Part shown: in pieces, positions 1 to 8,352 of the stretch
Layout: every line of letters begins with the position of its first letter
How positions within the stretch are numbered: the first letter of the stretch is position 1
Assembly: GCA_046328715.1 (NCBI GenBank)
Contig: JAXLWB010000024.1
Coordinates: forward strand, 62,001 to 126,000
Direction: 5' to 3'
DNA: 64,000 bases
Origin: JAXLWB01 sp046328715
GTDB lineage: Bacteria; Chloroflexota; Anaerolineae; Caldilineales; Caldilineaceae
Position numbers and translations under genes: made by a program
Notes under the pieces: model-generated
Told to the model about the DNA's origin: nothing
The model's input: only the letters and a program-made list of their open reading frames with translations
The model's database searches: none

Positions 1-848
1 GCGGCTTCGTTCACTTCGAACAGACTCATATCTGCGCTGCCCTTCACATTAAAGATGATGGCACGTGCACCATCAATCGATACGTCCAGTAAAGCGCTGT
101 GGATGGCCTTTTCAGCGGCCTCTTTTGCACGGCTGTCGCCAGTAGATCGGCCCACTGCCATAAGGGCGGCACCCCCATTCGACATGATCGATCGTACGTC
201 AGCAAAATCCAGGTTGACCAGACCAGGTACTGTAATGAGTTCGCTAATCCCTTGGATGCCCTGGCGGAGTACATCATCTGCCATGCGGAAGGCGTTGGCA
301 AAACTAGCTTTTTTGTCGACAATCTGCAATAGGCGATCATTGGGGATCGAGATCAGTGTATCAACATTTTTTGCCAGTTGTTCACTGGCAGATTCTGCGG
401 ATCGACGGCGTTGACTGCCCTCAAAGGTGAAGGGTTTGGTGACTACGCCAATCGTGAGCGCACCGCTCTGTCGCGCAACTTCGGCAATGATCGGAGCCGC
501 GCCTGAACCGGTACCACCACCCATGCCAGCAGTGATGAAAATCATGTCCGCACCTTTACAGAGCTCGGCCAATTCGTCGCGACTTTCCTCCGCCGCTCGT
601 TGCCCAACCTCTGGATTGCCACCTGCGCCCAGTCCTCGTGTGAGCTTTTCACCGATACGGATCCGTTGTGGTGCGCTAGAGAGCATCAATGCCTGGGCAT
701 CGGTGTTGACAGCAATAAACTCAACTCCTTGGATGCCCTCCTCGATCATACGGCTTACGGCATTTTGGCCGCCACCGCCGACGCCAATCACTTTAATATT
801 GGCAAAATTCTCGACAAAATTGGATGGTGTGTTGCTCTTTCGAGTCAT
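1..848 (-). CDS. ftsZ: Cell division protein FtsZ (C-terminal part cut by window edge)
   Basis: Tubulin-like GTPase that polymerises into the Z ring at midcell. The first 282 residues are visible; the gene runs off the left edge. The GTP-binding signature GGGTGSG lies at about residues 110-116, an N-terminal glycine-rich loop GVGGGGQNA at 22-30, and the T7 catalytic loop (NLDFADV) near residue 220. The ATG at 846-848 is preceded by AAGGAG at 856-861 with a 7-nt spacer, so the start is secure. It is the last visible gene of the minus-strand dcw cluster, downstream of ftsA across a 202-nt spacer with a word-type inverted repeat. Confidence 0.97.
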   Translation of the reverse strand, partial: MTRKSNTPSNFVENFANIKVIGVGGGGQNAVSRMIEEGIQGVEFIAVNTDAQALMLSSAPQRIRIGEKLTRGLGAGGNPEVGQRAAEESRDELAELCKGADMIFITAGMGGGTGSGAAPIIAEVARQSGALTIGVVTKPFTFEGSQRRRSAESASEQLAKNVDTLISIPNDRLLQIVDKKASFANAFRMADDVLRQGIQGISELITVPGLVNLDFADVRSIMSNGGAALMAVGRSTGDSRAKEAAEKAIHSALLDVSIDGARAIIFNVKGSADMSLFEVNEA

Positions 849-956
849 CTCCTGGCTCCTTACAAAAAAATGAATTAAACAGATTCCTATCGAACTACGA
901 TCTCAAACTTGCGGAGTGGAGTCGCTTGTTTGAAGATCGGAAATTCCTGTATAAGA

Positions 957-1054
957 GTGGAAAAGTGGAATAGTTGAAGAGTGGAAGAGTTGAAAAATAT
1001 TTGGCTACATCACACCTTTTCAACCTTTCAACTTTGCCACTTTTCAACTTCTAC
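957..1054. repeat. Word-type inverted repeat between ftsA and ftsZ
   Basis: Left arm about 957-996 and right arm 1017-1054 form an imperfect long hairpin. Both arms are made of iterated words of the type GTGGAAAAGTGG and AGTTGAAAAG. The right arm includes the ftsA stop codon (1051-1053). It could act as an mRNA hairpin separating ftsA and ftsZ. A related word (AAGTGGCAAAG) occurs in the hairpin at 38.9 kb. Confidence 0.8.
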
Positions 1055-2310
1055 CCCGGTAACAAATGTTTCAACCACTTCACCGTCTTGCCCATCCATT
1101 CACGTTGGGGAGGCTGCGCTTCGGGCTCGAAGCGACGATGGAGGGCACGATTATCTTCGTTCATTCCCCATAACAGCAGGCCGACGCTGGTGGCGTAGAT
1201 CGGCTGTTGCAAATTGCGGCTCAACCCTTTGATCGGCAGATTGCCAGAAGGAGAACCAATGCGTACTGGTAAATTCAGAACACTGCGTCCCAACTCGGCC
1301 AATCCATTCAACTGGCTGGAGCCACCGGTGAGCACGACTCCTGCTGGCAGGCGATCATAGTGACCACTCTCTTCGAGCTTGGTGCGTACGGTCTCCAGCA
1401 TTTCAATCGCACGGGCTTCGAGCACTTCGCAGAGAAAGCGCCGGCTAAAGCTACGTTCAGTCTTTTCGCCAAAGACCGCCGCCCATACCTTTTCATCTTC
1501 GGCAACACGTTCGGGTAACACATGGCCGTAGCGCAGTTTGAGCTGCTCGGCAGTTTCAAAAGGACAGCGCAAACCCACCGCCAAGTCATTGGTCAAATGA
1601 TTGCCGCCCATATCGAGAATTTCGGTATGGCAGAGGTTGTCATCGCGGAAGATGGCCAGATCGGTTGTGCCGCCGCCAATATCGACGACTGCCACACCCA
1701 TGCGCCGTTCGCCCGCCTTAAGCACTGCTTCATTGCTAGCCAACGGTTCAAGCACCAACTCATCTACCTCAATTTCGTGGGCCGTGACACATTGCACCAG
1801 ATTGGTCACTGCGGTGCTGCTGCCGGTGACAATGTGGGCATCGACCTCGAGTCGGATGGCACTCATGCCAAGCGGTTGTTGGACTTCATCTTGTCCATCG
1901 ACCTTCCACTGGCGTGCGATCGTATGGATGACCTCGGTGTTTTGTGGCAAGGCAACCGCTGCCGCTCCTTCCAACGCCCGCTGCATATCGTGATTAGTGA
2001 CACCCTGGCGCTTATCGACCGGGCTGACGCCAGTACTGTTACGTGTGCTAATATGGCTGCCGGCAATCCCGACATAGGCTCGTAAGATCGGCTCACCCGA
2101 AGCTTTCTCGCACTTTTCAATCGCCTCACTGACAGCAGCGGTGACTTCAGCAACGTTGACAACAACACCACGGCGGATTCCCTTGCTGGCAACCTGGCCT
2201 TCTCCCAACATGTTGAGTGAGATGTTGCCCAAACTGTCGTGATCAACCGACGCCATCAAGGCGCAAATTTTGGTGGTTCCAATATCGATTGCAGAAATGA
2301 TTTCTTGCAT
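1051..2310 (-). CDS. ftsA: Cell division protein FtsA
   Basis: Actin-like ATPase that tethers FtsZ to the membrane and recruits later divisome proteins. 419 residues from ATG 2308-2310 (MQEIISAIDIG). An upstream extension to 2460 is open but lies inside ftsQ and has no FtsA similarity, so I rejected it. Visible motifs are the phosphate-1 loop AIDIGTTK (7-14), phosphate-2 VVDIGGGTTDL and the adenosine motif VLTGGSSQLNG. The C-terminus ends in an amphipathic WMGKTVKWLKHLLPG helix typical of the FtsA membrane-targeting sequence. It lies 20 nt after ftsQ, as usual in dcw clusters. Confidence 0.96.
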   Translation of the reverse strand: MQEIISAIDIGTTKICALMASVDHDSLGNISLNMLGEGQVASKGIRRGVVVNVAEVTAAVSEAIEKCEKASGEPILRAYVGIAGSHISTRNSTGVSPVDKRQGVTNHDMQRALEGAAAVALPQNTEVIHTIARQWKVDGQDEVQQPLGMSAIRLEVDAHIVTGSSTAVTNLVQCVTAHEIEVDELVLEPLASNEAVLKAGERRMGVAVVDIGGGTTDLAIFRDDNLCHTEILDMGGNHLTNDLAVGLRCPFETAEQLKLRYGHVLPERVAEDEKVWAAVFGEKTERSFSRRFLCEVLEARAIEMLETVRTKLEESGHYDRLPAGVVLTGGSSQLNGLAELGRSVLNLPVRIGSPSGNLPIKGLSRNLQQPIYATSVGLLLWGMNEDNRALHRRFEPEAQPPQREWMGKTVKWLKHLLPG

Positions 2311-2330
2311 ACGTGTCTTGCCTGTTTCCC

Positions 2331-3221
2331 TCACCGAATCACCGGTCGATCGGCTGTACGCAGATCGATGATACTGCCATTGGATTGACCGCTGTTGAGC
2401 AGCCGCTTTGCTGCTTCCAAATTGACAAACTTTTTGTCCAAGCTGCGCTCGTCGCCCCAATAGACCATGTAGTTGGTGGCCGGCAGCGCAAAATTAAGAC
2501 CAAGTTCATTGTTGTAGTTGACACTCCCTAGCTCGCTGATGCGTTGAGAAAGTGCAAGTGCGGCATCCAGAAGACCCTTCTGCATTTGCGTTCCTTCGGG
2601 AGCAGATGCTGTGCGCGCATCCAACATTGGATCGACAATCTGCGGCAGGGCTGGAACTGCATCTCGTTCCATGGGGCGGGTAAAGCCGTTGCTCATCAGC
2701 CAGAAGCGCCCTTTGCCCGAACTCCAGACCGCTACTGGCTCGGTTGGCAACACACGAATCGTCACATGGGCGGGCCACTCGATGGTGACCTGTGCATCCG
2801 CTACGAAGGGATTGCTCAACAGCCGTTGGCGGACTGTTTCGCTGCGCAGCCAAAAGACATTCCAAGTGTCAATATCGCTCAATTGGTAAAGTTCATCAGC
2901 GTTGAGATAGCCGACATTCTCAAAGGCAACCCGTTCCCGATAGATAAAGAAGCGATCACTGCTCTGCGTCCAGTAAAGTGAGTAGCTGATGCCTGCAACC
3001 AGCAACAGTGCCAGCAGCCAGTTCCAGCGAATCTGAATGCGTGGCCACTGCCAATCCCAGTGCAGCCAGGACCAATTCCCCGCACCAGGCAGCCGAGGCA
3101 CCAGCAGAAAGCGCGGCAGCGTGCTATCGTAACGTCGGCGGCTGGTTGAAGCGGCCGTCCGGCGTCGCCCACTGCGTTTTGGCGTTGCTGCTACTGATCG
3201 GGTCGGTGAAAGTGTTCGCAC
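2331..3221 (-). CDS. ftsQ: Cell division protein FtsQ/DivIB
   Basis: Bitopic divisome scaffold. A basic cytoplasmic N-terminus of about 65 residues is followed by one membrane segment (LLALLLVAGISYSLYW, about 70-86). A POTRA-like segment follows (FENVGYLNADELYQLSDID through VTIEWPAHVTIRVLPTEP), then an extracytoplasmic beta domain with the FtsQ-type WLMSNGF element. A TTG at 3225-3227 is in frame, but GTG at 3219-3221 has GAAGGA six nt upstream, so I prefer GTG. It lies just after ddl (stop 3232-3234). The family is divergent, so the assignment rests on topology, POTRA pattern and position between ddl and ftsA. Confidence 0.88.
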   Translation of the reverse strand: MRTLSPTRSVAATPKRSGRRRTAASTSRRRYDSTLPRFLLVPRLPGAGNWSWLHWDWQWPRIQIRWNWLLALLLVAGISYSLYWTQSSDRFFIYRERVAFENVGYLNADELYQLSDIDTWNVFWLRSETVRQRLLSNPFVADAQVTIEWPAHVTIRVLPTEPVAVWSSGKGRFWLMSNGFTRPMERDAVPALPQIVDPMLDARTASAPEGTQMQKGLLDAALALSQRISELGSVNYNNELGLNFALPATNYMVYWGDERSLDKKFVNLEAAKRLLNSGQSNGSIIDLRTADRPVIR

Positions 3222-3231
3222 TTGCAATCCT

Positions 3232-4383
3232 TCAATTGATCGTCCGGCTGGTCTCGTTCATCTGGCGGTCGGCGTAGCGGTCGAGCGCTAGTTTGATCAG
3301 TTTGTCTGCCAGTTCGGGATAGCTGACACCGCTGGCTTCAAAAAGCTTTGGATACATGCTGATCCGGGTAAAGCCAGGCATGGTGTTGACTTCATTGAGA
3401 AAGATCCGTTCACTGACACCATCCATGAGAAAATCAACACGAGCCAGTCCACTTGCATCTGCTGCCTTGAAGGCTTGAATTGCCATGAGTTGCATCCTTT
3501 CGATGAGTTCTGCGCTAAGATTTGCCGGGATGATCAGATCACTATTGTCGTCTAAATACTTTGCTGCGTAATCATAAAATTCGTTGCCGGGTTTGATTTC
3601 ACCAGGAACGCTTGCAATCGGGTCATCATTGCCCAACACGCTGATTTCCAGTTCACGGGCGTTGGGAACTGCTTTTTCCACCAACAACTTGCGGTCGAAA
3701 CGGGCGGCCAGGGTCAAGGCTTTAGCCAGTTCGCTGCGATTGCGTGCCTTGCTAATACCCACGCTGCTGCCCAGGTTGGCTGGCTTGACAAAGAAGGGAT
3801 AATCACCCAGATTCTGCTCGATTTCGTCCAGCGCCATCTCTGGGCTTTGCTTCCAATGATTGCGCATCACCACAAACCAGGGCGTCTGCGGCAGACCGCA
3901 GGCGGCAAAGACCACCTTGGCGAGTGCCTTGTCCATACAGACTGCACTGGCCAACACGCCACAGCCCACGTAGGGCAAATTGGCCATCTCTAACATGCCC
4001 TGAATCGTGCCATCTTCGCCGTAGGGGCCATGCAAGACAGGCCACAGTACATCAATTGTGGGCAACGGGGTGCCGTTTTTGCTTTGTGGCAAAAGTGCCC
4101 AGGAATCGTTATGTCCATTCCCATGGTGTGAAGATAGCGTGGAACCATTCACACCATGATTCTGCGCCTCGCTCGTTGGCTCGACAAGTAACTTCATCGG
4201 GTCGCTGCTCGTCAGCCAATGTCCTTGGGGCGTAATGCCAATCGGAACTACGGCATAGCCTGCTGTAGTCAGCGCATCCATCACATTGCGTGCGCTGGCC
4301 AAGGAGACCTCATGTTCACTACTTCGCCCACCAAAGATGACGCCGATACGAAGCGGACGTTCATTGCCCATATGCTTATCCAT
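3232..4383 (-). CDS. ddl: D-alanine--D-alanine ligase
   Basis: ATP-grasp enzyme that joins two D-alanines for the peptidoglycan stem. 383 residues, typical length. The N-terminal motif VIFGGRSSEHEVSL, the central HGPYGEDGTIQGMLE, the ATP-grasp FFVKPANLGSSVGISK and the Mg-binding/substrate motif FLNEVNTMPGFT are all present. An Asn/His/Ser-rich loop of about 25 residues at about 72-97 looks like a small lineage insertion. It lies 3 nt downstream of murB and 10 nt upstream of the preferred ftsQ start. Confidence 0.97.
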   Translation of the reverse strand: MDKHMGNERPLRIGVIFGGRSSEHEVSLASARNVMDALTTAGYAVVPIGITPQGHWLTSSDPMKLLVEPTSEAQNHGVNGSTLSSHHGNGHNDSWALLPQSKNGTPLPTIDVLWPVLHGPYGEDGTIQGMLEMANLPYVGCGVLASAVCMDKALAKVVFAACGLPQTPWFVVMRNHWKQSPEMALDEIEQNLGDYPFFVKPANLGSSVGISKARNRSELAKALTLAARFDRKLLVEKAVPNARELEISVLGNDDPIASVPGEIKPGNEFYDYAAKYLDDNSDLIIPANLSAELIERMQLMAIQAFKAADASGLARVDFLMDGVSERIFLNEVNTMPGFTRISMYPKLFEASGVSYPELADKLIKLALDRYADRQMNETSRTIN

Positions 4384-4386
4384 GGA

Positions 4387-5358
4387 TTACCATTCACCTG
4401 CCATCTGTACTTCTGGCTCTAATTCAACACCGAACTGTTCCTTCACCCCTTGCTGAATCAGATTGATCAGCTTGAGCACATCGCTTGCTGTGGCACCACC
4501 TACACCAGCTGGATTGATGATGAAGTTAGCATGCAGTTCGCTCACCTTGGCACCGCCGACCTGTGTGCCCTTCAATCCTGCGGCTTCGATCAGTCGCCCT
4601 GCGAAATCTCCGGGCGGGTTGACAAAGGTGCTGCCTAAGCTTGGCTCTACCGGCTGTGTGCGTCGGCGATGGGCCAAAAACTGCTCTGCTCGTTCTTTGC
4701 ACTGCTCTTTGTCCGCCCGATCTAAACGAAAATTAGCACTAAGCACGACTGGTTTAAAGGCGGCCTGTAACGGCTGTAAGCGCTTCAACGCACTGTTGCG
4801 ATAGGCATAATCGAAATCCGTCAGCATCACCTGTTGCACTTCTCCGGTTTCGTCGAGCAGTAACGCTGATTCGAGCGAGTCCTTTACTTCACCGCCATGA
4901 GCGCCAGCATTGCCAACGACTGCGCCGCCGATTGTTCCTGGTACACTGACTGCCCATTCGAAGCCGGTCAGCCCTTCATTGACACTAAAACGAGCGACAC
5001 CGGCTGTAGCTGCTCCGCTCTCGGCAAAGAGATACGGTCGCTCATCCGGGGCTTTCATACATTGCAAGGCTGGCTCGTCCACTCGCACTTCTTTGCAGCG
5101 ATTGTGAATAACCAAGCCCCGAATTCCCCCATCGCTGATCAAGATGTTGCTGCCTCCACCGAGTATGAAGTAGGGCAGTTGATTCTCGCGTGCCCAGCGC
5201 ACTAGCTTGATCATCTGTAGTACCGTGGGCACGGCTGCAAAATATTGAGCGGCGCCACCCACCTTCATGGTTGTCAATCCAGCCAGCGGAACCGCTTCTC
5301 TTATTTCGATTCCAAGCTTATTCAATTGTGTTGTATCAAATTTCTGGCTGGCTGGCAT
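4387..5358 (-). CDS. murB: UDP-N-acetylenolpyruvoylglucosamine reductase MurB
   Basis: FAD-dependent enzyme that reduces UDP-GlcNAc-enolpyruvate to UDP-MurNAc. 323 residues. The FAD-binding segment has MKVGGAAQYF and ILGGGSNILISDGGIRGLVI, then VSVPGTIGGAVVGNAGAHGGE, then the proton-donor serine motif GSTFVNP and the C-terminal LKGTQVGGAKVSELHANFI. The preceding 58-nt gap after murC holds no gene. A TACAAT hexamer sits one nt before the ATG but has no credible -35 box, so I do not call a promoter. Confidence 0.97.
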   Translation of the reverse strand: MPASQKFDTTQLNKLGIEIREAVPLAGLTTMKVGGAAQYFAAVPTVLQMIKLVRWARENQLPYFILGGGSNILISDGGIRGLVIHNRCKEVRVDEPALQCMKAPDERPYLFAESGAATAGVARFSVNEGLTGFEWAVSVPGTIGGAVVGNAGAHGGEVKDSLESALLLDETGEVQQVMLTDFDYAYRNSALKRLQPLQAAFKPVVLSANFRLDRADKEQCKERAEQFLAHRRRTQPVEPSLGSTFVNPPGDFAGRLIEAAGLKGTQVGGAKVSELHANFIINPAGVGGATASDVLKLINLIQQGVKEQFGVELEPEVQMAGEW

Positions 5359-5416
5359 GATTGTATTTATTTATTCTTAAGGTTTTTAGGAAGGGCAACC
5401 TATACAAGCGTTGCTT

Positions 5417-6901
5417 CTACTTAACCTCGCTTAGTTTGGTTAATAACCATTCGCCTACACGGTTACCGTCCCCTGCGCTCAGGGTAATCACCACATCACC
5501 AGCTACGACATTTGACGCAAGCGTTTCGCTGATCTCTGTCAGTTTGCCGATATGCCGGATCGACGGGTGTCGACTTGCCGCAACCAGATCAGCCGCTTTG
5601 ACGCTGCCATCATCGCGCTCACGCGCGGCGTAAATATCACTGACAATCACCCGGTCCGCATCCGCAAAGCTGGCTGCCATCTCCTGCAATAGCGTACGAG
5701 TTCGGCTGTAGGTATGTGGCTGAAAGATCGCCCAGATCCGTCGCTGCGGATAACGATTGCGTGCCGCCGAGAGTGTAGCCTTTATCTCGGTTGGGTGATG
5801 GGCATAATCGTCAATCACCATAACGCCTGCCGCCTCACCTCGCACCTCAAAGCGCCGCCCCGACCCTGTGTAGTGGCTGAGCGCATCCAAGGCAACTTGC
5901 GCTTGCACTCCTGCTGTGGTCAGTGCGGCAAAAGCTGCTAGACTGTTGCGCACATTGTGCAATCCTGGGACCTTCAAGACTAACTGACCGACCTGCTTCC
6001 CCTCCAGGCAAACGCTTGCGCTATATCCAGCTTCTGCAACTGCCCGAAGACCAATGGCTTGCACTATTGGCTGCTGCTTTCCGTTAGAAGGCTCGTTGAG
6101 TCCATATCGAAGCCACCTTCGCCCATTTCTTTGCGCATGCTCCCCCACAGACTCCGCACCGGCGTCGTCTGCACAGGTGATCACGGTTGCATTGGCCTTC
6201 GTGCCTTCAATAAATTCGATAAACGCCTGATGAAAGCTCTCCGCAGTTGGATAACAATCGGGATGGTCCCACTCAACATTGGTGACAATCGCAATGGTCG
6301 GCTGCAAGCCATGAAACATGCGGTCGTACTCATCGGCCTCGATCACGAACCAGGGCGAACTGCCTGCCGCAGCGTTACCATAGATGGGCAGCGTTGCCCC
6401 GACAATGTAGCCGCATTCAATCCCGCTTTGGCGCAGACCCGTGATGATCATGGCGGTTGTTGTGCTCTTGCCATGTGTGCCAGACACTGCAATCACCTGG
6501 CGTTGAGAGAGCAATGCTGGTAGAAACTCAGATCGCTTCATGATCGGAATGCCCAACCGTTCGGCTGCCTGCCGTTCGGGGTTGCTAGCATCGATAGCAC
6601 TGCTCATCAACACAACATCGGGCCGCTGATTATTGGGTAGATCGGTCAAGTTGCTGGCAAACTGGCTGCGAAAGACGCGTGCTCCAGCGTGCTCTAGCTC
6701 TGTCAACACAGGGCTATCTTGGCGATCACTGCCGCTGACCTGAATGCCACTCTCGAGCAACACTTTGGCAATCGCACTCAGCCCACTGCCACCAATCGCC
6801 AGTAGGTGCACCCTCAAAGTCGGATCGCTCTTGACGAGTCGCTCGTGCCAAGGAATTTGACGGTTGTTATTGCTTGAGTTGTTGCTAAAACTGTTGCCCA
6901 T
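5417..6901 (-). CDS. murC: UDP-N-acetylmuramate--L-alanine ligase MurC
   Basis: Adds L-Ala to UDP-MurNAc. 494 residues. A Rossmann domain (LLAIGGSGLSAIAKVL) follows about 30 Asn/Ser-rich extra residues at the N-terminus (GNSFSNNSSNNN). The Mur-ligase ATP loop is SGTHGKSTTTAM, followed by EADEYDRMF, the NVEWDHPD motif, HNVRNSLAAFAA and IDDYAHHPTEI. It lies between the CvpA-like gene upstream and murB. Confidence 0.97.
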   Translation of the reverse strand: MGNSFSNNSSNNNRQIPWHERLVKSDPTLRVHLLAIGGSGLSAIAKVLLESGIQVSGSDRQDSPVLTELEHAGARVFRSQFASNLTDLPNNQRPDVVLMSSAIDASNPERQAAERLGIPIMKRSEFLPALLSQRQVIAVSGTHGKSTTTAMIITGLRQSGIECGYIVGATLPIYGNAAAGSSPWFVIEADEYDRMFHGLQPTIAIVTNVEWDHPDCYPTAESFHQAFIEFIEGTKANATVITCADDAGAESVGEHAQRNGRRWLRYGLNEPSNGKQQPIVQAIGLRAVAEAGYSASVCLEGKQVGQLVLKVPGLHNVRNSLAAFAALTTAGVQAQVALDALSHYTGSGRRFEVRGEAAGVMVIDDYAHHPTEIKATLSAARNRYPQRRIWAIFQPHTYSRTRTLLQEMAASFADADRVIVSDIYAARERDDGSVKAADLVAASRHPSIRHIGKLTEISETLASNVVAGDVVITLSAGDGNRVGEWLLTKLSEVK

Positions 6902-6956
6902 GCAAACCCAAATTACTACTTACCAATTACTTCTTAACCGAATAATCAGTGTTCAC

Positions 6957-7505
6957 TTACCCACGTACCCGTAAAAGTAGTAACAACGCCGCTGGAATGA
7001 TCCAGTAGACTTCATTGCCGGGGCCGAAAAGTCGCGGCGGTAGAAACTGGACAATCGAGGTTGCCGTTGTTGTGAGCGGCGGGTAAAACATCCCTAACGA
7101 CTGAATCGGATAATTATATCTGTCCAGAAAGTACCAAACTGTTCCGACAATTAAGTAGGCGTTGAGCAAACCCATGCCAATGCTGATCAAGGTCCCCTCC
7201 GGCGGTGGCTTCGGTCTGCCCGGAAAATCCAAGGTGACACCCCAATAGCTCGCCATGATAATCGACGAAAAAAGAATGGTCATGAACAAAAACTTGAATA
7301 AGTTCAGCCCCTCGCTGGTAACACCGAAAATTTCTATCCCAATCGTATCGAGCAGGCCGTCAATTCGACCGGCAAAAAAGCTGACCAAAAAGATTGCGAC
7401 CTGGGCAATAATGCTGTTTCCTAACTCCCGATGGTAGCCTCGCACCACAGCTACCAACACAATCATGAACCCGATCCCCAAGAAAAATAGTTCAAGTGGC
7501 CCCAT
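6957..7505 (-). CDS. CvpA-like polytopic membrane protein, second of a pair
   Basis: 182 residues with four predicted membrane segments (about 5-20, 33-47, 70-90 and 108-125) and a hydrophobic C-terminus (WIIPAALLLLLRVRG). The pattern of an N-terminal helix, a RGYHRELG turn and then further helices resembles the CvpA/colicin V production family, but no decisive motif is visible. It starts 7 nt after the related upstream gene and sits inside the dcw cluster between murG and murC, so a role linked to envelope assembly is plausible. Function unknown. Confidence 0.6.
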   Translation of the reverse strand: MGPLELFFLGIGFMIVLVAVVRGYHRELGNSIIAQVAIFLVSFFAGRIDGLLDTIGIEIFGVTSEGLNLFKFLFMTILFSSIIMASYWGVTLDFPGRPKPPPEGTLISIGMGLLNAYLIVGTVWYFLDRYNYPIQSLGMFYPPLTTTATSIVQFLPPRLFGPGNEVYWIIPAALLLLLRVRG

Positions 7506-7512
7506 TCAGCAC

Positions 7513-8178
7513 TCACTTTCTGGCTGGCGCATTGCTGCGCATGGAATAATAGGTGAGCCCCAGAATGAGCAGTAGCAAGAATAACAAGATGAGTGGACGT
7601 TGGGGTTGGATAAAGGTCCAAAGACTCCCAAGAAATGAAAAGGTCCAACTCAAGATTGCCTGCAACAAAATCAAGATTCCAGCCAACGGTGCCTGCCCGA
7701 CGCCATCGGCTGTCATCGCCGAGCCATTGACGTTTAAAAGATTGACCAAGCGTGGTAGCAGCACCGAGGTCAGAAAAAGACCATTGACAATACCCAAGAC
7801 CGCAGCCCAGCCGGAGCGTGGACTGTTATAATTCGGCTTGCTGGTGAGCCAATAGGTAAAGAGCAAAATCGCCACCCAAATTAGGAAAAGAAAGCCCGGT
7901 GCCTGTTCAGTTGTAACCCAAGGTTGCGCACCCTGTATCGCTGCAAATCCTGGCGCTGGATCTGCACCCAACCCACCGCCCCGCACAAAGGCAAAGAACT
8001 TGCTGCCCAGGTTGATCATACGAACGAAAATGTCACCCCGCTCGTTGAGAATGAGCCAAGAGATCACCGCCACGATGAACACAATCATCTCGCGCCGCGT
8101 CCCGCGTTGGTAACCAACCCAACCCCAAAAGAGAATATAAAGTAGGAACGTCAGCGCAATCTCAACTTGGTTGTTCAT
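7513..8178 (-). CDS. CvpA-like polytopic membrane protein, first of a pair
   Basis: 221 residues with an N-terminal helix, a GYQRGTRREM turn, then helices at about 30-45, 96-115, 126-145, 165-185 and 195-212. The first 50 residues share the layout of the following gene (helix, RG..RE turn, helix), suggesting an old duplication. The C-terminus is basic (SMRSNAPARK). It is separated from murG upstream by a 132-bp palindromic element. I can support membrane location and CvpA-like topology only. Confidence 0.6.
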   Translation of the reverse strand: MNNQVEIALTFLLYILFWGWVGYQRGTRREMIVFIVAVISWLILNERGDIFVRMINLGSKFFAFVRGGGLGADPAPGFAAIQGAQPWVTTEQAPGFLFLIWVAILLFTYWLTSKPNYNSPRSGWAAVLGIVNGLFLTSVLLPRLVNLLNVNGSAMTADGVGQAPLAGILILLQAILSWTFSFLGSLWTFIQPQRPLILLFLLLLILGLTYYSMRSNAPARK

Positions 8179-8199
8179 ATCAGCAAAAGTGTAACTGCC

Positions 8200-8332
8200 A
8201 ACCCCACCCTAACCCTCTCCTGTTAAGGGAGGGGATAATCAAGGGACAGATTTGGTCTTCTCTTCTGTCCACAAGGCTGAATTCGTCCCTTCACAGTTCC
8301 CTCCCTGTTTTTGGGAGGGTTAGGGTGGGGTT
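8200..8332. repeat. 132-bp palindromic element, copy 1 (MITE-like)
   Basis: Ends are near-perfect inverted repeats, AACCCCACCCTAACCCTC at the left and its complement at the right (8313-8332). Each end folds into its own small hairpin (CCCTCCC...GGGAGGG), giving a cruciform. It fills almost the whole spacer between murG and the CvpA-like gene. Related copies lie at 12413-12544 and 50342-50472. There is no coding capacity or transposase; target duplications are not obvious. Confidence 0.85.
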
Positions 8333-8352
8333 GAACTGTTCTGGTTACCAGC

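Noticed and set aside
1522..2085. Plus-strand frame of 187 codons opposite ftsA
   Set aside because: Lies entirely antisense to a clear FtsA and shows no domain, signal or ribosome site.
2311..2460. 50-residue N-terminal extension of FtsA
   Set aside because: Sequence is out-of-frame ftsQ; the actin-like fold begins at the ATG at 2310.
8200..8332. Rho-independent terminator after murG
   Set aside because: The stems are strong but no T-run follows, and two further copies of the same element lie elsewhere, so it is better described as a dispersed repeat.
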